Shown here one piece after another: positions 24,439 to 32,057 of a DNA stretch of 42,528 bases. Both the position numbers and the translations under genes were made by a program. The notes beneath the pieces were generated by a model that was given only the letters and a program-made list of their open reading frames with translations, did no database searches and was not told the origin of the DNA. Location of the stretch: positions 1 through 42,528 of the forward strand of contig JAFYPW010000055.1 in assembly GCA_017559985.1 (NCBI GenBank). Direction: 5' to 3'. The DNA is from Oscillospiraceae bacterium. Its GTDB lineage: Bacteria > Bacillota > Clostridia > Oscillospirales > JAAYXM01. The first letter of the stretch is position 1. Each line of letters begins with the position of its first letter.

Positions 24439-24975
24439 ATGGAATTAAAAGCCAGGATAATGGACGAAGCAGCATTGCATCGTACAATTGCGCGTATTAC
24501 CCACGAAATAATAGAAAAGAATAAGGGTGCCGAGGGAATTTGTCTTCTCGGAGTAAAACGCCGCGGAATACCGCTCGCAAAAATGCTTCGTGACAACATC
24601 GAAAAATTCGAGGGTGTAAAAGTGCCTATGGGACACACCGACATTACACTCTACCGCGACGACCTCTCCGAATCCGACCCGCTTCCGGAATCGGTAGACT
24701 GCGAAATTCCCTGCGATATAAGCAAACACAACATTATAATCATAGACGACGTTATATACACCGGCAGAACAGCAAGAGCTGCCATCGAGTCTGTTTTCCG
24801 TTTCGGAAGACCGAAATCAATACAGCTTGCCGTTCTCATTGACCGCGGCCACCGTGAGCTTCCCATCCGACCGGACTTCGTAGGAAAAAACATACCCACC
24901 TCGAAAACAGAGCTTGTCTCCGTAAAGCTCACTGAAATCGACGGCGAAACAGGTGTTTGCCTGTATAACATATAA
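24439..24975 (+). CDS. pyrR: PyrR: pyrimidine operon attenuation protein / uracil phosphoribosyltransferase
   Basis: 178 residues, the normal family length. It carries the PRPP-binding motif IIIIDDVIYTGRTARAA (~97-113) and GVKRRGIPLAKML (~37-49). PyrR binds UMP/UTP and pyr-mRNA to cause attenuation and also converts uracil and PRPP to UMP. No pyr biosynthetic genes are in the window, so its mRNA targets must lie elsewhere. AGGAG precedes the ATG; it sits between mntP (12 nt) and glnA (25 nt). Confidence 0.95.
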   Translation: MELKARIMDEAALHRTIARITHEIIEKNKGAEGICLLGVKRRGIPLAKMLRDNIEKFEGVKVPMGHTDITLYRDDLSESDPLPESVDCEIPCDISKHNIIIIDDVIYTGRTARAAIESVFRFGRPKSIQLAVLIDRGHRELPIRPDFVGKNIPTSKTELVSVKLTEIDGETGVCLYNI

Positions 24976-25000
24976 AACAGAAGAAAAGAGGGCTGCTAAT

Positions 25001-26425
25001 ATGGACAAAAAAATCAAAGAAATTATGGAGCTTATCCGCAAAAACGGAATCAGAATGGTTGACTTTAAAATGGTCGACATCAGAGGCCAGTTCCGCCACG
25101 TAACAATTCCGGCTGAGGATTTCTCCGAAGAGGTTATGAAGAACGGCATCGGATTTGACGCCTCAAACTACGGCTATGCAGTTGTCGAAAAGAGTGATAT
25201 GGTATTTATTCCGGACCCGGACACCGCCACAATTGACCCCTTCTGCGAAATCCCGACACTTTCGATGACAGGTAACGCGATGATTATCGACTCACCTGAA
25301 AACCGTCCGCTCAAACAGTACCCGAGAAATATAGTTCTCGCCGCAGAGCAGTACATGAGAGACTGTGGCGTTGCCGATACAATGCTCATTCTTCCCGAGT
25401 TTGAGTTTTATCTCTTCGATCAGGTAGGCTGGGACGTTTCACCAAACTCCGTCGGTTTTTCTCTTGACGCCGTCCAGGCACACTGGAACAGTGCTTGTGA
25501 AGGTCTTGGAAATATAGTTCAGAAGCAGAAAAACTATCACATAGCAAAGCCGTTTGATGTATCGTATGAGGCACGAAGCGAAATGTGTCTCCTTATGGAA
25601 GAAGCGGGCATCGGCATCAACTACCACCATCCCGAAGTCGGTGCCGGCGGTCAGTTTGAAATTGAGCCGAAGCTCGGCGAGATGTCGAAAATGGCAGACG
25701 CAACAATGATGATAAAATACATCATACACAATGTTGCGAGAAAATACGGAAAGTCTGCAACGCTTATGCCGAAGCCCATTATGGGAGAGGCAGGAAACGG
25801 TATGCACGTCCATATGCTCCTCTTAAAGGATGGCAAGCCCGTATTCTCAGACGACAACGGTTATGCTCATTTAAGCGAAACCGCACACTACTTTATGGGC
25901 GGTCTTCTCAAACATATCGCATCCCTCTGCGCAATAACAAACCCGAGCACAAACTCCTTCAAACGACTTGTTCCCGGTTTTGAAGCTCCGGTTACGGTCG
26001 GCTATGCCACATCAAACCGCAGCGCAGTCATCAGAATCCCCGCATACGCTAAAGCACCGCACCTCCGCCGTTTTGAGCTTCGCAACCCGGATGCTACCTG
26101 CAACCCGTATTTCTGCTATGCAGCGATACTCATGGCAGGTCTTGACGGCATCAAAAACAAAATCGACCCGCACGAAAACGGTTGGGGCCCGTACGATATG
26201 AACCTTTTCAACCTCCCCGAGGAAGAAAAAGCAAAGCTTACCGGACTTCCCACATCGCTTGAAGAAGCAGTTTCCGCTCTCGAAGCTGACCACGACTACT
26301 TAACAGCAGGCGGCGTTTTCCCCGAAGAGCTTATCAAAAACCTCATTTCTTCCACCCGTGCAGAATGCCGCAAACTCGCAGCAATCCCGCACCCGGCAGA
26401 ATTTGAGCTTTATTACAACCTTTAA
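25001..26425 (+). CDS. glnA: Glutamine synthetase type I (GlnA)
   Basis: 474 residues; start at 25001 with AGAGGG 8 nt upstream. Signatures: the ammonium/glutamate-site region PEFEFYLFD (~129), NYHHPEVGAGGQFEIEPK (~206), the ATP-binding KPIMGEAGNGMHVH (~261), NPSTNSFKRLVPGFEAPV (~313) and NRSAVIRIP (~337). It makes glutamine from glutamate, ammonium and ATP as a dodecamer. At the place of the adenylylation site NLYDLPPEE of proteobacterial enzymes it has NLFNLPEEE, so the target Tyr is Phe and adenylylation control is not possible there. Third gene of mntP-pyrR-glnA, ended by a perfect hairpin. Confidence 0.96.
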   Translation: MDKKIKEIMELIRKNGIRMVDFKMVDIRGQFRHVTIPAEDFSEEVMKNGIGFDASNYGYAVVEKSDMVFIPDPDTATIDPFCEIPTLSMTGNAMIIDSPENRPLKQYPRNIVLAAEQYMRDCGVADTMLILPEFEFYLFDQVGWDVSPNSVGFSLDAVQAHWNSACEGLGNIVQKQKNYHIAKPFDVSYEARSEMCLLMEEAGIGINYHHPEVGAGGQFEIEPKLGEMSKMADATMMIKYIIHNVARKYGKSATLMPKPIMGEAGNGMHVHMLLLKDGKPVFSDDNGYAHLSETAHYFMGGLLKHIASLCAITNPSTNSFKRLVPGFEAPVTVGYATSNRSAVIRIPAYAKAPHLRRFELRNPDATCNPYFCYAAILMAGLDGIKNKIDPHENGWGPYDMNLFNLPEEEKAKLTGLPTSLEEAVSALEADHDYLTAGGVFPEELIKNLISSTRAECRKLAAIPHPAEFELYYNL

Positions 26426-26430
26426 TATCA

Positions 26431-26463
26431 AAAGGACACGAAATATTTCGTGTCCTTTTTTCT
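26431..26463 (+). terminator. Terminator of the mntP-pyrR-glnA operon
   Basis: Perfect inverted repeat (26431-26444 with 26445-26458) containing GGACACGAAAT, followed by a T-rich tract. An A-run on the other side means it could also stop minus-strand transcription from the tRNA. Confidence 0.88.
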
Positions 26464-26473
26464 TCCGGAGAAT

Positions 26474-26508
26474 ACAAAAACCGTCCTTCTTTTTCAAGAA
26501 GGACGGTT
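26474..26508 (-). terminator. Terminator of the tRNA-Arg gene
   Basis: 13-bp perfect stem (26479-26491 with 26496-26508) directly after the tRNA CCA end on the minus strand. The pair at its foot is followed by TTTTTG. Confidence 0.85.
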
Positions 26509-26584
26509 GGCGCGCTGTGGAGAATTCGAATCCCCGACCTTGTGGTCCGTAGCCACACGCTCTATCCAGCTGAGCTAACAGCGC
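26508..26584 (-). tRNA. tRNA-Arg (anticodon ACG)
   Basis: 77 nt including an encoded CCA. Acceptor arms GCGCTGT/ACAGCGC, D arm AGCTCAGCTGGATAGAGC, anticodon stem TGTGG/CCACA around loop CTACGGA, T arm GGGGATTCGAATTCTCC, discriminator G. The wobble A would be converted to inosine by TadA to read CGU/CGC/CGA. It stands alone with its own promoter and terminator. Confidence 0.96.
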
Positions 26585-26608
26585 ATATTACTGTCAAACA
26601 GCTTTACT

Positions 26609-26637
26609 ATAATACCACAAGGAAATTATAAAATCAA
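26609..26637 (-). promoter_or_regulatory. Promoter of tRNA-Arg
   Basis: Minus strand: -35 TTGATT (26632-26637), 17-bp spacer ending TGG (extended -10), -10 TATTAT (26609-26614), ~25 nt before the mature tRNA. Confidence 0.7.
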
Positions 26638-26742
26638 GTCTTTTTTTATTTTTTTTACAAAAATTTTTCTCCCACTTTTTATATAATGTATGTTATAATA
26701 TAATAAATAAAAAATTTATGTATCGGACGGGAATTTCCCGCC

Positions 26743-26913
26743 CTACATAAACGATTGCAGGCTGTCTATCACATTTCCGGCGCCTTTTAAGATTTTGCCC
26801 GCACTGTGCTTCATACACTTGCATGTGTGATTTTTCTTGGGCACAACGGAAATAGCTATCGTGCTGCCCACGATTATGCCTGCTGCCATCCCTTTCCAAA
26901 AAGGATTCATCAT
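26743..26913 (-). CDS. Small YtxH-like membrane-associated protein
   Basis: 56 residues from ATG at 26913 (a second ATG follows directly): MMNPFWKGMAAGIIVGSTIA, then a basic stretch (VPKKNHTCKCMKHSAGK) and an amphipathic tail LKGAGNVIDSLQSFM. One hydrophobic N-terminal segment plus a basic helix is typical of short clostridial YtxH-like proteins with a GN(V)I(D)S tail. AAGGGAAAG lies upstream as a moderate ribosome binding site. A longer minus-strand frame over the same bases has no such features and is rejected. A weak GGGCGGG/CCCGTCC hairpin follows at 26724-26742. Function unknown. Confidence 0.62.
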   Translation of the reverse strand: MMNPFWKGMAAGIIVGSTIAISVVPKKNHTCKCMKHSAGKILKGAGNVIDSLQSFM

Positions 26914-27005
26914 AATACCACTTTCCCTTCATTAAGTATTATCTCCATAACTTCGTATTTTTTCGCGGAAGTTTGTGGAAAATAAAATTACAGGAGAATT
27001 TTTCT

Positions 27006-27584
27006 ATGAAAAAATTTATATTACTCTTGCTTGCTGTCTGCATTGCGCTGTCGGTTACATCCTGTCTTCCGTCGTATTACAAGAATGTCAACGACACTCC
27101 GGATGAAAATCTTCCCGCTCCCGAAAGTATGGAAGAGCTCTATTCTCTCTACAATACAGTTTCAGGAAAAACGACAAAAGCCGAGCTTGATTCTGCTTTC
27201 GGCGAAGCGGTTCCGTCTTATGACGACTATGGAGAAGTTAAATTTGTCACATATTTCAACGAAACGAAATCAGCGGGTGTTTCCGTAATTTTTGACGAAA
27301 ACGACACCGTCACCACCAAAACACTTTATTTCAACAAAAAGGCGAATCTGATTCCCTTTTCCGGAAGATTTGACAGCGATAAAATTTCCCTTGTGAAGAG
27401 CGATATGCTCACAGCAGACGCACTCGCTGTTATGGGTTCTTCCCCGCTTGAACTTTCCTGCGCTTACGGCGACAGCGGCCCTCTCGATATGGATCAGATT
27501 TTCTGCTGGTATAACGAAGACGGCTCAAACTTTATGATCCACACCGAGACAGGCTCCATAACAAACATTGTTCTGTACCGTTAA
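27006..27584 (+). CDS. Predicted lipoprotein of unknown function
   Basis: 192 residues; start at 27006 with AGGAGA upstream. Lipoprotein signal peptide MKKFILLLLAVCIALSVTSC with the lipobox Cys at residue 20. After it the protein has two similar halves resembling the SmpA/BamE or beta-lactamase-inhibitor-like fold (TKAELDSAFGEAVPSYDDYG...VIFDENDTV and TADALAVMGSSP...FMIHTETGSI); this fold call is tentative. No catalytic motif. It lies 13 nt upstream of the NfeD gene and probably heads that operon. Confidence 0.78.
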   Translation: MKKFILLLLAVCIALSVTSCLPSYYKNVNDTPDENLPAPESMEELYSLYNTVSGKTTKAELDSAFGEAVPSYDDYGEVKFVTYFNETKSAGVSVIFDENDTVTTKTLYFNKKANLIPFSGRFDSDKISLVKSDMLTADALAVMGSSPLELSCAYGDSGPLDMDQIFCWYNEDGSNFMIHTETGSITNIVLYR

Positions 27585-27597
27585 AGGAGGAATACCT

Positions 27598-28026
27598 ATG
27601 TCTGTATATTTCTGGCTTTTTGCAATAATAGTTTTTGGAATAATTGAAGCGGTTACCGTAGGTATTGTTTCGGTCTGGTTTGCATTCGGCGCACTCTGCG
27701 CACTTATCGCTGCCGCTCTGCACGCCGCACCATGGCTGCAAATAACAGTCTTTCTCGCCACCTCTGCCGTTGCACTTTTTGCAACGCGTCCGCTCATAAA
27801 GAAAAAAATTCTTCTCAACCCGACACCGACAAATGCAGATGCACTTATAGGAGAAGCGGGCATCGTGGAAGAAGCAATATCAAACTTAAAAGCGGAAGGC
27901 ACCGTAAAAATACAAGGGAAGCTGTGGAGCGCAAGGAGTGCGGACAACTCCGACATAGCACAGGGCTCGGTCGTAAAAGTCCTTAAAATCGAGGGAGTAA
28001 AGCTCATCGTTGAGCTTTCACAATAA
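27598..28026 (+). CDS. NfeD-like membrane protein
   Basis: 142 residues; start at 27598, preceded by AAAGGAGGAA. The N-terminal half has about three membrane segments (SVYFWLFAIIVFGIIEAVTV onward). The C-terminal OB-fold (~75-142) has the NfeD signatures LIGEAGIVEEAISNL, GTVKIQGKLWSARS and IAQGSVVKVLKIEGVKLIVE. NfeD proteins are encoded next to SPFH proteins and act with them in membrane microdomains, as here: the SPFH gene starts 21 nt downstream. Confidence 0.92.
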   Translation: MSVYFWLFAIIVFGIIEAVTVGIVSVWFAFGALCALIAAALHAAPWLQITVFLATSAVALFATRPLIKKKILLNPTPTNADALIGEAGIVEEAISNLKAEGTVKIQGKLWSARSADNSDIAQGSVVKVLKIEGVKLIVELSQ

Positions 28027-28047
28027 AATAAAGAAAGGAACTACATT

Positions 28048-28962
28048 ATGGCTATTGCAATTCTTTTTATCATTTTGCTCGTTCTCATCGTTTCCAACAT
28101 CGTCATTGTTAACCAGGCATCGGCAAGAATTGTTGAACGACTGGGCGCATACCGCGCAACCTGGGGCGTAGGTCTCCACATAAAGATTCCGTTCATTGAA
28201 AAAGTGAAGCGCCCGATCTCACTCAAAGAACAGGTTGTTGACTTTCCTCCTCAGCCGGTTATCACAAAAGATAATGTAACAATGCAGATTGACACGGTCG
28301 TTTATTTCCAGATAACCGACCCGAAGCTCTACACATACGGTGTTGAGTATCCCATCTCTGCTATTGAAAACCTTACCGCAACAACGCTCCGAAACATCAT
28401 AGGCGACCTTGAACTTGACCAGACACTCACTTCGCGTGACATCATCAATACGAAGATGCGCACAATTCTCGACGATGCGACTGACCCGTGGGGAATCAAA
28501 GTCAACCGTGTCGAGCTTAAAAACATCATTCCTCCGCGAGAAATCCAGGACGCTATGGAAAAGCAGATGAAGGCAGAGCGCGAGCGCCGTCAGGCAATAC
28601 TCAAAGCCGAAGGTGTCAAGCAGTCACAGATACTTGAAGCCGAGGGTGAAAAGCAGGCGCGTATTCTTCGTGCAGATGCCGATAAACAGTCAAAAATCCT
28701 TGACGCTGAGGGCGAAAAGCAGAAGCAGATTCTCGAAGCAGAAGGTCAGGCGGCGGCGATACTCAAAACTCAGGAGGCCGTTGCGCGCGCAATCGCTCTC
28801 ATCAACGAGGCAAATCCGTCAGAATCCGTCATAAAGCTTAAAGCATTGGAAGCATTCCAGGCAGTTGCAGACGGTCAGTCCACAAAACTTATCATCCCAT
28901 CAGACATTCAAGGGCTCGCAGGTCTTGCAGGCTCACTTAAAGAAGCAATAACAGACAAATAA
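28048..28962 (+). CDS. SPFH/Band 7 membrane scaffold protein (stomatin/QmcA-like)
   Basis: 304 residues. One N-terminal membrane segment (AIAILFIILLVLIVSNIVIV), then the SPFH domain (~25-180) with ERLGAYRATWGVGLHIKIPF and VVDFPPQPVITKDNV. A coiled coil (~185-260) has five near-repeats of the type ILEAEGEKQ, positions ~192-245. The stomatin-type C-terminal segment ends near 290. By family it forms large membrane-bound rings with NfeD and influences protease and lipid organisation. It lies between nfeD and mscL. Confidence 0.93.
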   Translation: MAIAILFIILLVLIVSNIVIVNQASARIVERLGAYRATWGVGLHIKIPFIEKVKRPISLKEQVVDFPPQPVITKDNVTMQIDTVVYFQITDPKLYTYGVEYPISAIENLTATTLRNIIGDLELDQTLTSRDIINTKMRTILDDATDPWGIKVNRVELKNIIPPREIQDAMEKQMKAERERRQAILKAEGVKQSQILEAEGEKQARILRADADKQSKILDAEGEKQKQILEAEGQAAAILKTQEAVARAIALINEANPSESVIKLKALEAFQAVADGQSTKLIIPSDIQGLAGLAGSLKEAITDK

Positions 28963-28989
28963 AATATAAGAAAAAGAGGGTTTGACAAA

Positions 28990-29424
28990 ATGAAAAAATT
29001 TGTTGGGGAATTCAAAGAATTCATTTCACGCGGCAATGTCGTTGATATGGCAATAGGTGTTGTAGTCGGCGGCGCATTCAAGGGAATCGTTGATTCACTC
29101 GTAAACGACATCATTATGCCTGTCGTAGGCTGGCTTCTCGGCGGTCTTGATTTTTCAAGCTACGCAGTCAAGCTTTCCGAAACAATCGCAGAAGACGGAA
29201 CACCTGTTATCGAGAGCGCAATCTGGTACGGCAAGTTTATAAACAGCATTATAAGCTTTATCATTATTGCTTTCTGTCTTTTTGTTGTCGTTAAAGTAAT
29301 AAACAACTTCCGCAGAAAGGAAGAACCTGCTCCCGAAGCTCCAGCTCCTGTCCCCGAGCCGTCAGCAGAAGAAAAGCTTCTTTCAGAAATCCGCGACCTC
29401 CTCAAAGAGAATTCAAGAGTATAA
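28990..29424 (+). CDS. mscL: Large-conductance mechanosensitive channel MscL
   Basis: 144 residues. MKKFVGEFKEFISRGNVVDM and AIGVVVGGAFKGIVDSLVND form the N-helix and TM1 pore. TM2 is around IISFIIIAFCLFVVVKVINN, followed by a Pro/Ala/Glu linker (EEPAPEAPAPVPEPS) and the C-terminal bundle helix EEKLLSEIRDLLKE. A homopentameric channel that releases osmolytes on hypo-osmotic shock. 27 nt after the SPFH gene; terminator follows. Confidence 0.97.
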   Translation: MKKFVGEFKEFISRGNVVDMAIGVVVGGAFKGIVDSLVNDIIMPVVGWLLGGLDFSSYAVKLSETIAEDGTPVIESAIWYGKFINSIISFIIIAFCLFVVVKVINNFRRKEEPAPEAPAPVPEPSAEEKLLSEIRDLLKENSRV

Positions 29425-29432
29425 CACTTACA

Positions 29433-29466
29433 GTCCCTCACAGAAATTCCGTGAGGGACATTTTAT
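29433..29466 (+). terminator. Terminator of the lipoprotein-nfeD-SPFH-mscL operon
   Basis: 9-bp stem GTCCCTCAC/GTGAGGGAC (29433-29441 with 29451-29459), nine-base loop, followed by ATTTTAT. Confidence 0.8.
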
Positions 29467-29478
29467 CGCCATTTTTCG

Positions 29479-29507
29479 TTGCCTTATCTCTTCTTTTGTG
29501 CTATAAT
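29479..29507 (+). promoter_or_regulatory. Promoter of the folT-uppP transcript
   Basis: -35 TTGCCT (29479-29484), 17-bp spacer ending TGC (extended -10), -10 TATAAT (29502-29507). The predicted start near 29514 places the whole riboswitch in the leader. Confidence 0.78.
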
Positions 29508-29523
29508 GTCTTTATCACAAATA

Positions 29524-29623
29524 GGCAGAGTAGGAAATTTCGGGTTAAGTGCTTCACAAACGGGGAGTTGTTGTGAGGACGAAAACGCGCTCGCGTTGCC
29601 GTGATTTTTCCGCATCCCGCTGC
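29524..29623 (+). ncRNA. Tetrahydrofolate (THF-I) riboswitch aptamer
   Basis: The leader has the hallmark strings of the THF riboswitch in order: AGAGTAGG, CGGGTTAAGTG, GGGGAGTTG, GGACGAA, GCCGTG and GCATCCCGCT. Helices that can be drawn: closing P1 (29525-29528 with 29620-29623), P2 (GGAAATTTCGGG side with CCGTGATTTTTCC), a TCACAA/TTGTGA stem (29554-29559 with 29570-29575) and an ACGCG/CGCGT hairpin (29586-29595). It lies upstream of a folate ECF transporter S component, the usual gene under this RNA. Confidence 0.88.
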
Positions 29624-29632
29624 GAGAAAGCT

Positions 29633-29680
29633 GTCCTCTTTGTGTCAGGTTTTGTTACCAAAAATTTCACAAAGGAGGAC
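29633..29680 (+). promoter_or_regulatory. Ribosome-binding-site sequestering hairpin (riboswitch expression platform)
   Basis: GTCCTCTTTGTG (29633-29644) pairs almost perfectly with CACAAAGGAGGAC (29668-29680), which contains the folT ribosome binding site. Translational control is therefore likely: folate binding would favour this hairpin and reduce uptake. No terminator U-tract is present in the leader. Confidence 0.75.
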
Positions 29681-29687
29681 CTTCTTT

Positions 29688-30230
29688 ATGCAAAACCGTA
29701 TCAAATCATCGGCAGGAGAACTGAAAAACACTCGTTCTCTCGCCATCTGCGCCGTTCTGGTTGCACTGTATGTGGCAATAAACTCCGCTTCAATCTATGT
29801 CACCCCCTCATTAAAGCTCACCTTTTCATATCTCGTGCTCGGAATTCTCGGATATAAATTCGGCATAGTAACGGGCTTTTTTGCAGGCTTTGCGTGTGAC
29901 CTCATTGCATATGTCGTGCGCCCGGCAGGACCGCTGCATCTCGGCTTTACGCTCTCAACAATGCTGACGGTCGTTATCTTCGCTTTGTTTCTCTACCGTC
30001 GCGAGCTCAAACTCTGGCGCATCATCCTCTCACGCACGCTTATAAACCTTTTAATAAACATAGCTCTCAACACTTATTGGCTTTCAAACCTCTACGGCAA
30101 GGCATACGTTGTTCTTCTTTTCGAGCGTGTTATAAAAAACATTGCACTGCTCCCTGTCGAGATTGCCCTTTTATGGTTTGTTTTAAAAGCATTTGAAAAG
30201 ATAATGACAAGCATTGATGATATGCGGTGA
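29688..30230 (+). CDS. folT: Folate ECF transporter S component FolT
   Basis: 180 residues; start at 29688, 7 nt after the AAAGGAGG region. An ECF S-component fold with about six hydrophobic helices: LAICAVLVALYVAINSASIY, LTFSYLVLGILGYKFGIVTG and FFAGFACDLIAYVV. FolT-type features include the RPAGPLHLGFTLS loop. It binds folate and works with the shared EcfA/A'/T energising module, which is not in this window. The THF riboswitch upstream supports the substrate. uppP starts 34 nt downstream and is likely co-transcribed. Confidence 0.9.
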   Translation: MQNRIKSSAGELKNTRSLAICAVLVALYVAINSASIYVTPSLKLTFSYLVLGILGYKFGIVTGFFAGFACDLIAYVVRPAGPLHLGFTLSTMLTVVIFALFLYRRELKLWRIILSRTLINLLINIALNTYWLSNLYGKAYVVLLFERVIKNIALLPVEIALLWFVLKAFEKIMTSIDDMR

Positions 30231-30264
30231 AACAAAATAATATATTAAACCGGAGTTGATTTTT

Positions 30265-31074
30265 TTGAATATTATAAAAGCAATAATTATCGGCATAGTA
30301 GAAGGCATAACGGAATGGCTGCCCATAAGCAGTACGGGACATATGATTCTCGCAAACGAGTTTATGGGTATAACCGAAGAGAGCTTCTTTTCTTCACAGC
30401 TTTTCCTCTATGTAATTCAGCTCGGTGCTATCCTTGCAATCGCTACACTCTATTTTAAAAAGCTCAACCCCTTCTCCCCCGGTAAATCTCCGGCAGAAAA
30501 GCGCGACACCTGGCAGTTGTGGTTTAAGGTTATCGTCGCTTGCATCCCCGCGGCTGTGTTGGGGCTTCTCTTCAACGACGCTATGGACGCAGTTTCAACG
30601 CCCGTTATGGTAAGCATTATGCTCATCATTTACGGCGTTGCATTCATCCTCATTGAACGTAAGAAAAGGGTTGCGAGCCTCACGGACATAAACAATATGA
30701 CCTACAAAACAGCACTTTTCATCGGTCTTTTCCAGGTTCTTTCAATCATCCCGGGAACTTCCCGCTCAGGCTCGACTATCCTCGGTGCAATGCTTCTGGG
30801 CACCTCACGCGAGGTTGCGGCAGAGTTTTCATTCTTCCTTGCAATCCCCGTTATGTTCGGAGTAAGCTTTCTTAAAATCATCACAAACGAATACATTATG
30901 ACAGGAAGCGAGTGGCTTCTCCTTGCAGCTGCTATGGTGACTGCATATGTAGTTTCCCTCATCTCTGTGAAATTCCTTATGAATTATGTGCGCCGCCACG
31001 ACTTTGAGGTGTTTGGAGTTTACAGAATTTTCCTCGGCATCGCAGTTCTTCTGTATTTTTTCATCTTTAAATAG
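30265..31074 (+). CDS. uppP: Undecaprenyl-diphosphatase UppP (BacA)
   Basis: 269 residues. TTG at 30265 is chosen because CGGAG (30251-30255) is 9 nt upstream; a TTG at 30256 abuts that site. Family signatures are EGITEWLPISSTGHMILANE (~13-32) and IPGTSRSGSTILGAMLLGTS (~167-186), holding the catalytic Glu/Ser/Arg set, and about eight membrane segments. It dephosphorylates undecaprenyl-PP outside the membrane to recycle the carrier for peptidoglycan and gives bacitracin resistance. Followed by a strong terminator. Confidence 0.96.
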   Translation: MNIIKAIIIGIVEGITEWLPISSTGHMILANEFMGITEESFFSSQLFLYVIQLGAILAIATLYFKKLNPFSPGKSPAEKRDTWQLWFKVIVACIPAAVLGLLFNDAMDAVSTPVMVSIMLIIYGVAFILIERKKRVASLTDINNMTYKTALFIGLFQVLSIIPGTSRSGSTILGAMLLGTSREVAAEFSFFLAIPVMFGVSFLKIITNEYIMTGSEWLLLAAAMVTAYVVSLISVKFLMNYVRRHDFEVFGVYRIFLGIAVLLYFFIFK

Positions 31075-31075
31075 C

Positions 31076-31108
31076 AAAAATCCCGTGCCGCTGGGCACGG
31101 GATTTTTT
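31076..31108 (+). terminator. Terminator after uppP
   Basis: 14-bp stem (31076-31089 with 31094-31107) with core TCCCGTGCC/GGCACGGGA and a GCTG loop, followed by a T-run. Confidence 0.92.
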
Positions 31109-31178
31109 GCACCTTTTCCGAAGCTCCTCAATATACTGTAACAGGACGGATGATTTTCCGGGAAAGGTTGGTTTTTTT

Positions 31179-32054
31179 GTGGAGAAGAAATTCAGTTTTG
31201 CAATAGTCGGCGGAGATATGCGCCAGATAAACCTTGCAGAGCTTCTTGCACGCGACGGGCACGATGTTTTTCTTTATGCTATGGAAAAAAGCAATGCCCC
31301 CGACGGAGTCATACAAAAGAACAACATATCCTCGCTCTCAAATAAGCGGGATTGCATTATTCTGCCACTTCCGGCGACAATAGACGATAAGACGCTCAAC
31401 GCGCCGTTTTCAATGCACAAAACATCAATCGACGACCTCTTTTCCGCATTCTCAACAGGCCAGACGGTTATTGCGGGAAAGCTCAAAAATTCACTTTTTG
31501 AGAAAGCAGGCCGGAGCGGAATACGGCTTTATGACTATCTTGACCGCGAGGATTTTACAGTGCTCAACTCCATCCCGACCGCAGAAGGCGCGATAGAGTG
31601 TGCAATGAGCGAGACGAAAACTGTCCTCAGCGGACGGAATTGTCTTGTCATCGGCTTTGGTCATATAGGAAAACTTCTGTGTGCAAAGCTTCGCGGACTC
31701 GGCGCAAACGTTTACGCATCTGCACGAAAATCCGGAGACCTTGCCTGGATTTCAGCTTACGGCTACAAACCGCTTCACACGGCGCAAATTATAGACTCAA
31801 TTGCAGAGTTTGATGTGATATTCAACACAGTTCCGGCCCCTCTTATAAGGCGTGAAGAGCTTCTGTTTGTAAAGCAGAACGCCTTTATATGTGATCTCGC
31901 CTCAAAACCGGGCGGGGTTGATTTTGATGCTGCCCGTGAGCTTGAAATTTCCGCCGTCCACGCGCTCTCGCTTCCCGGCAAGGTTGCGCCGCTCTTTGCG
32001 GCCGAGTCAATGCGCGATACTATTTATAACATTCTCAGCGAATGGGGGAACTGA
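31179..32054 (+). CDS. dpaA: Dipicolinate synthase subunit A (DpaA/SpoVFA)
   Basis: 291 residues with a GTG start at 31179 and AAAGG 11 nt upstream. The N-terminal region AIVGGDMRQINLAELLARDG (~8-27) and the Rossmann motif LVIGFGHIGKLLCAKLRGLG (~148-167) are typical. With DpaB it oxidises dihydrodipicolinate to dipicolinic acid in the mother cell for spore core dehydration. Upstream TATACTGTA (31132-31140) resembles a sigma-K -10 (CATANNNTA) with CACC 18 bp before it; this is a weak match. dpaB begins 3 nt after its stop. Confidence 0.92.
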   Translation: MEKKFSFAIVGGDMRQINLAELLARDGHDVFLYAMEKSNAPDGVIQKNNISSLSNKRDCIILPLPATIDDKTLNAPFSMHKTSIDDLFSAFSTGQTVIAGKLKNSLFEKAGRSGIRLYDYLDREDFTVLNSIPTAEGAIECAMSETKTVLSGRNCLVIGFGHIGKLLCAKLRGLGANVYASARKSGDLAWISAYGYKPLHTAQIIDSIAEFDVIFNTVPAPLIRREELLFVKQNAFICDLASKPGGVDFDAARELEISAVHALSLPGKVAPLFAAESMRDTIYNILSEWGN

Positions 32055-32057
32055 AAG

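Noticed and set aside
26693..26932. 79-codon minus-strand frame
   Set aside because: Overlaps the better-supported 56-residue YtxH-like frame; its protein has no hydrophobic segment or family pattern.
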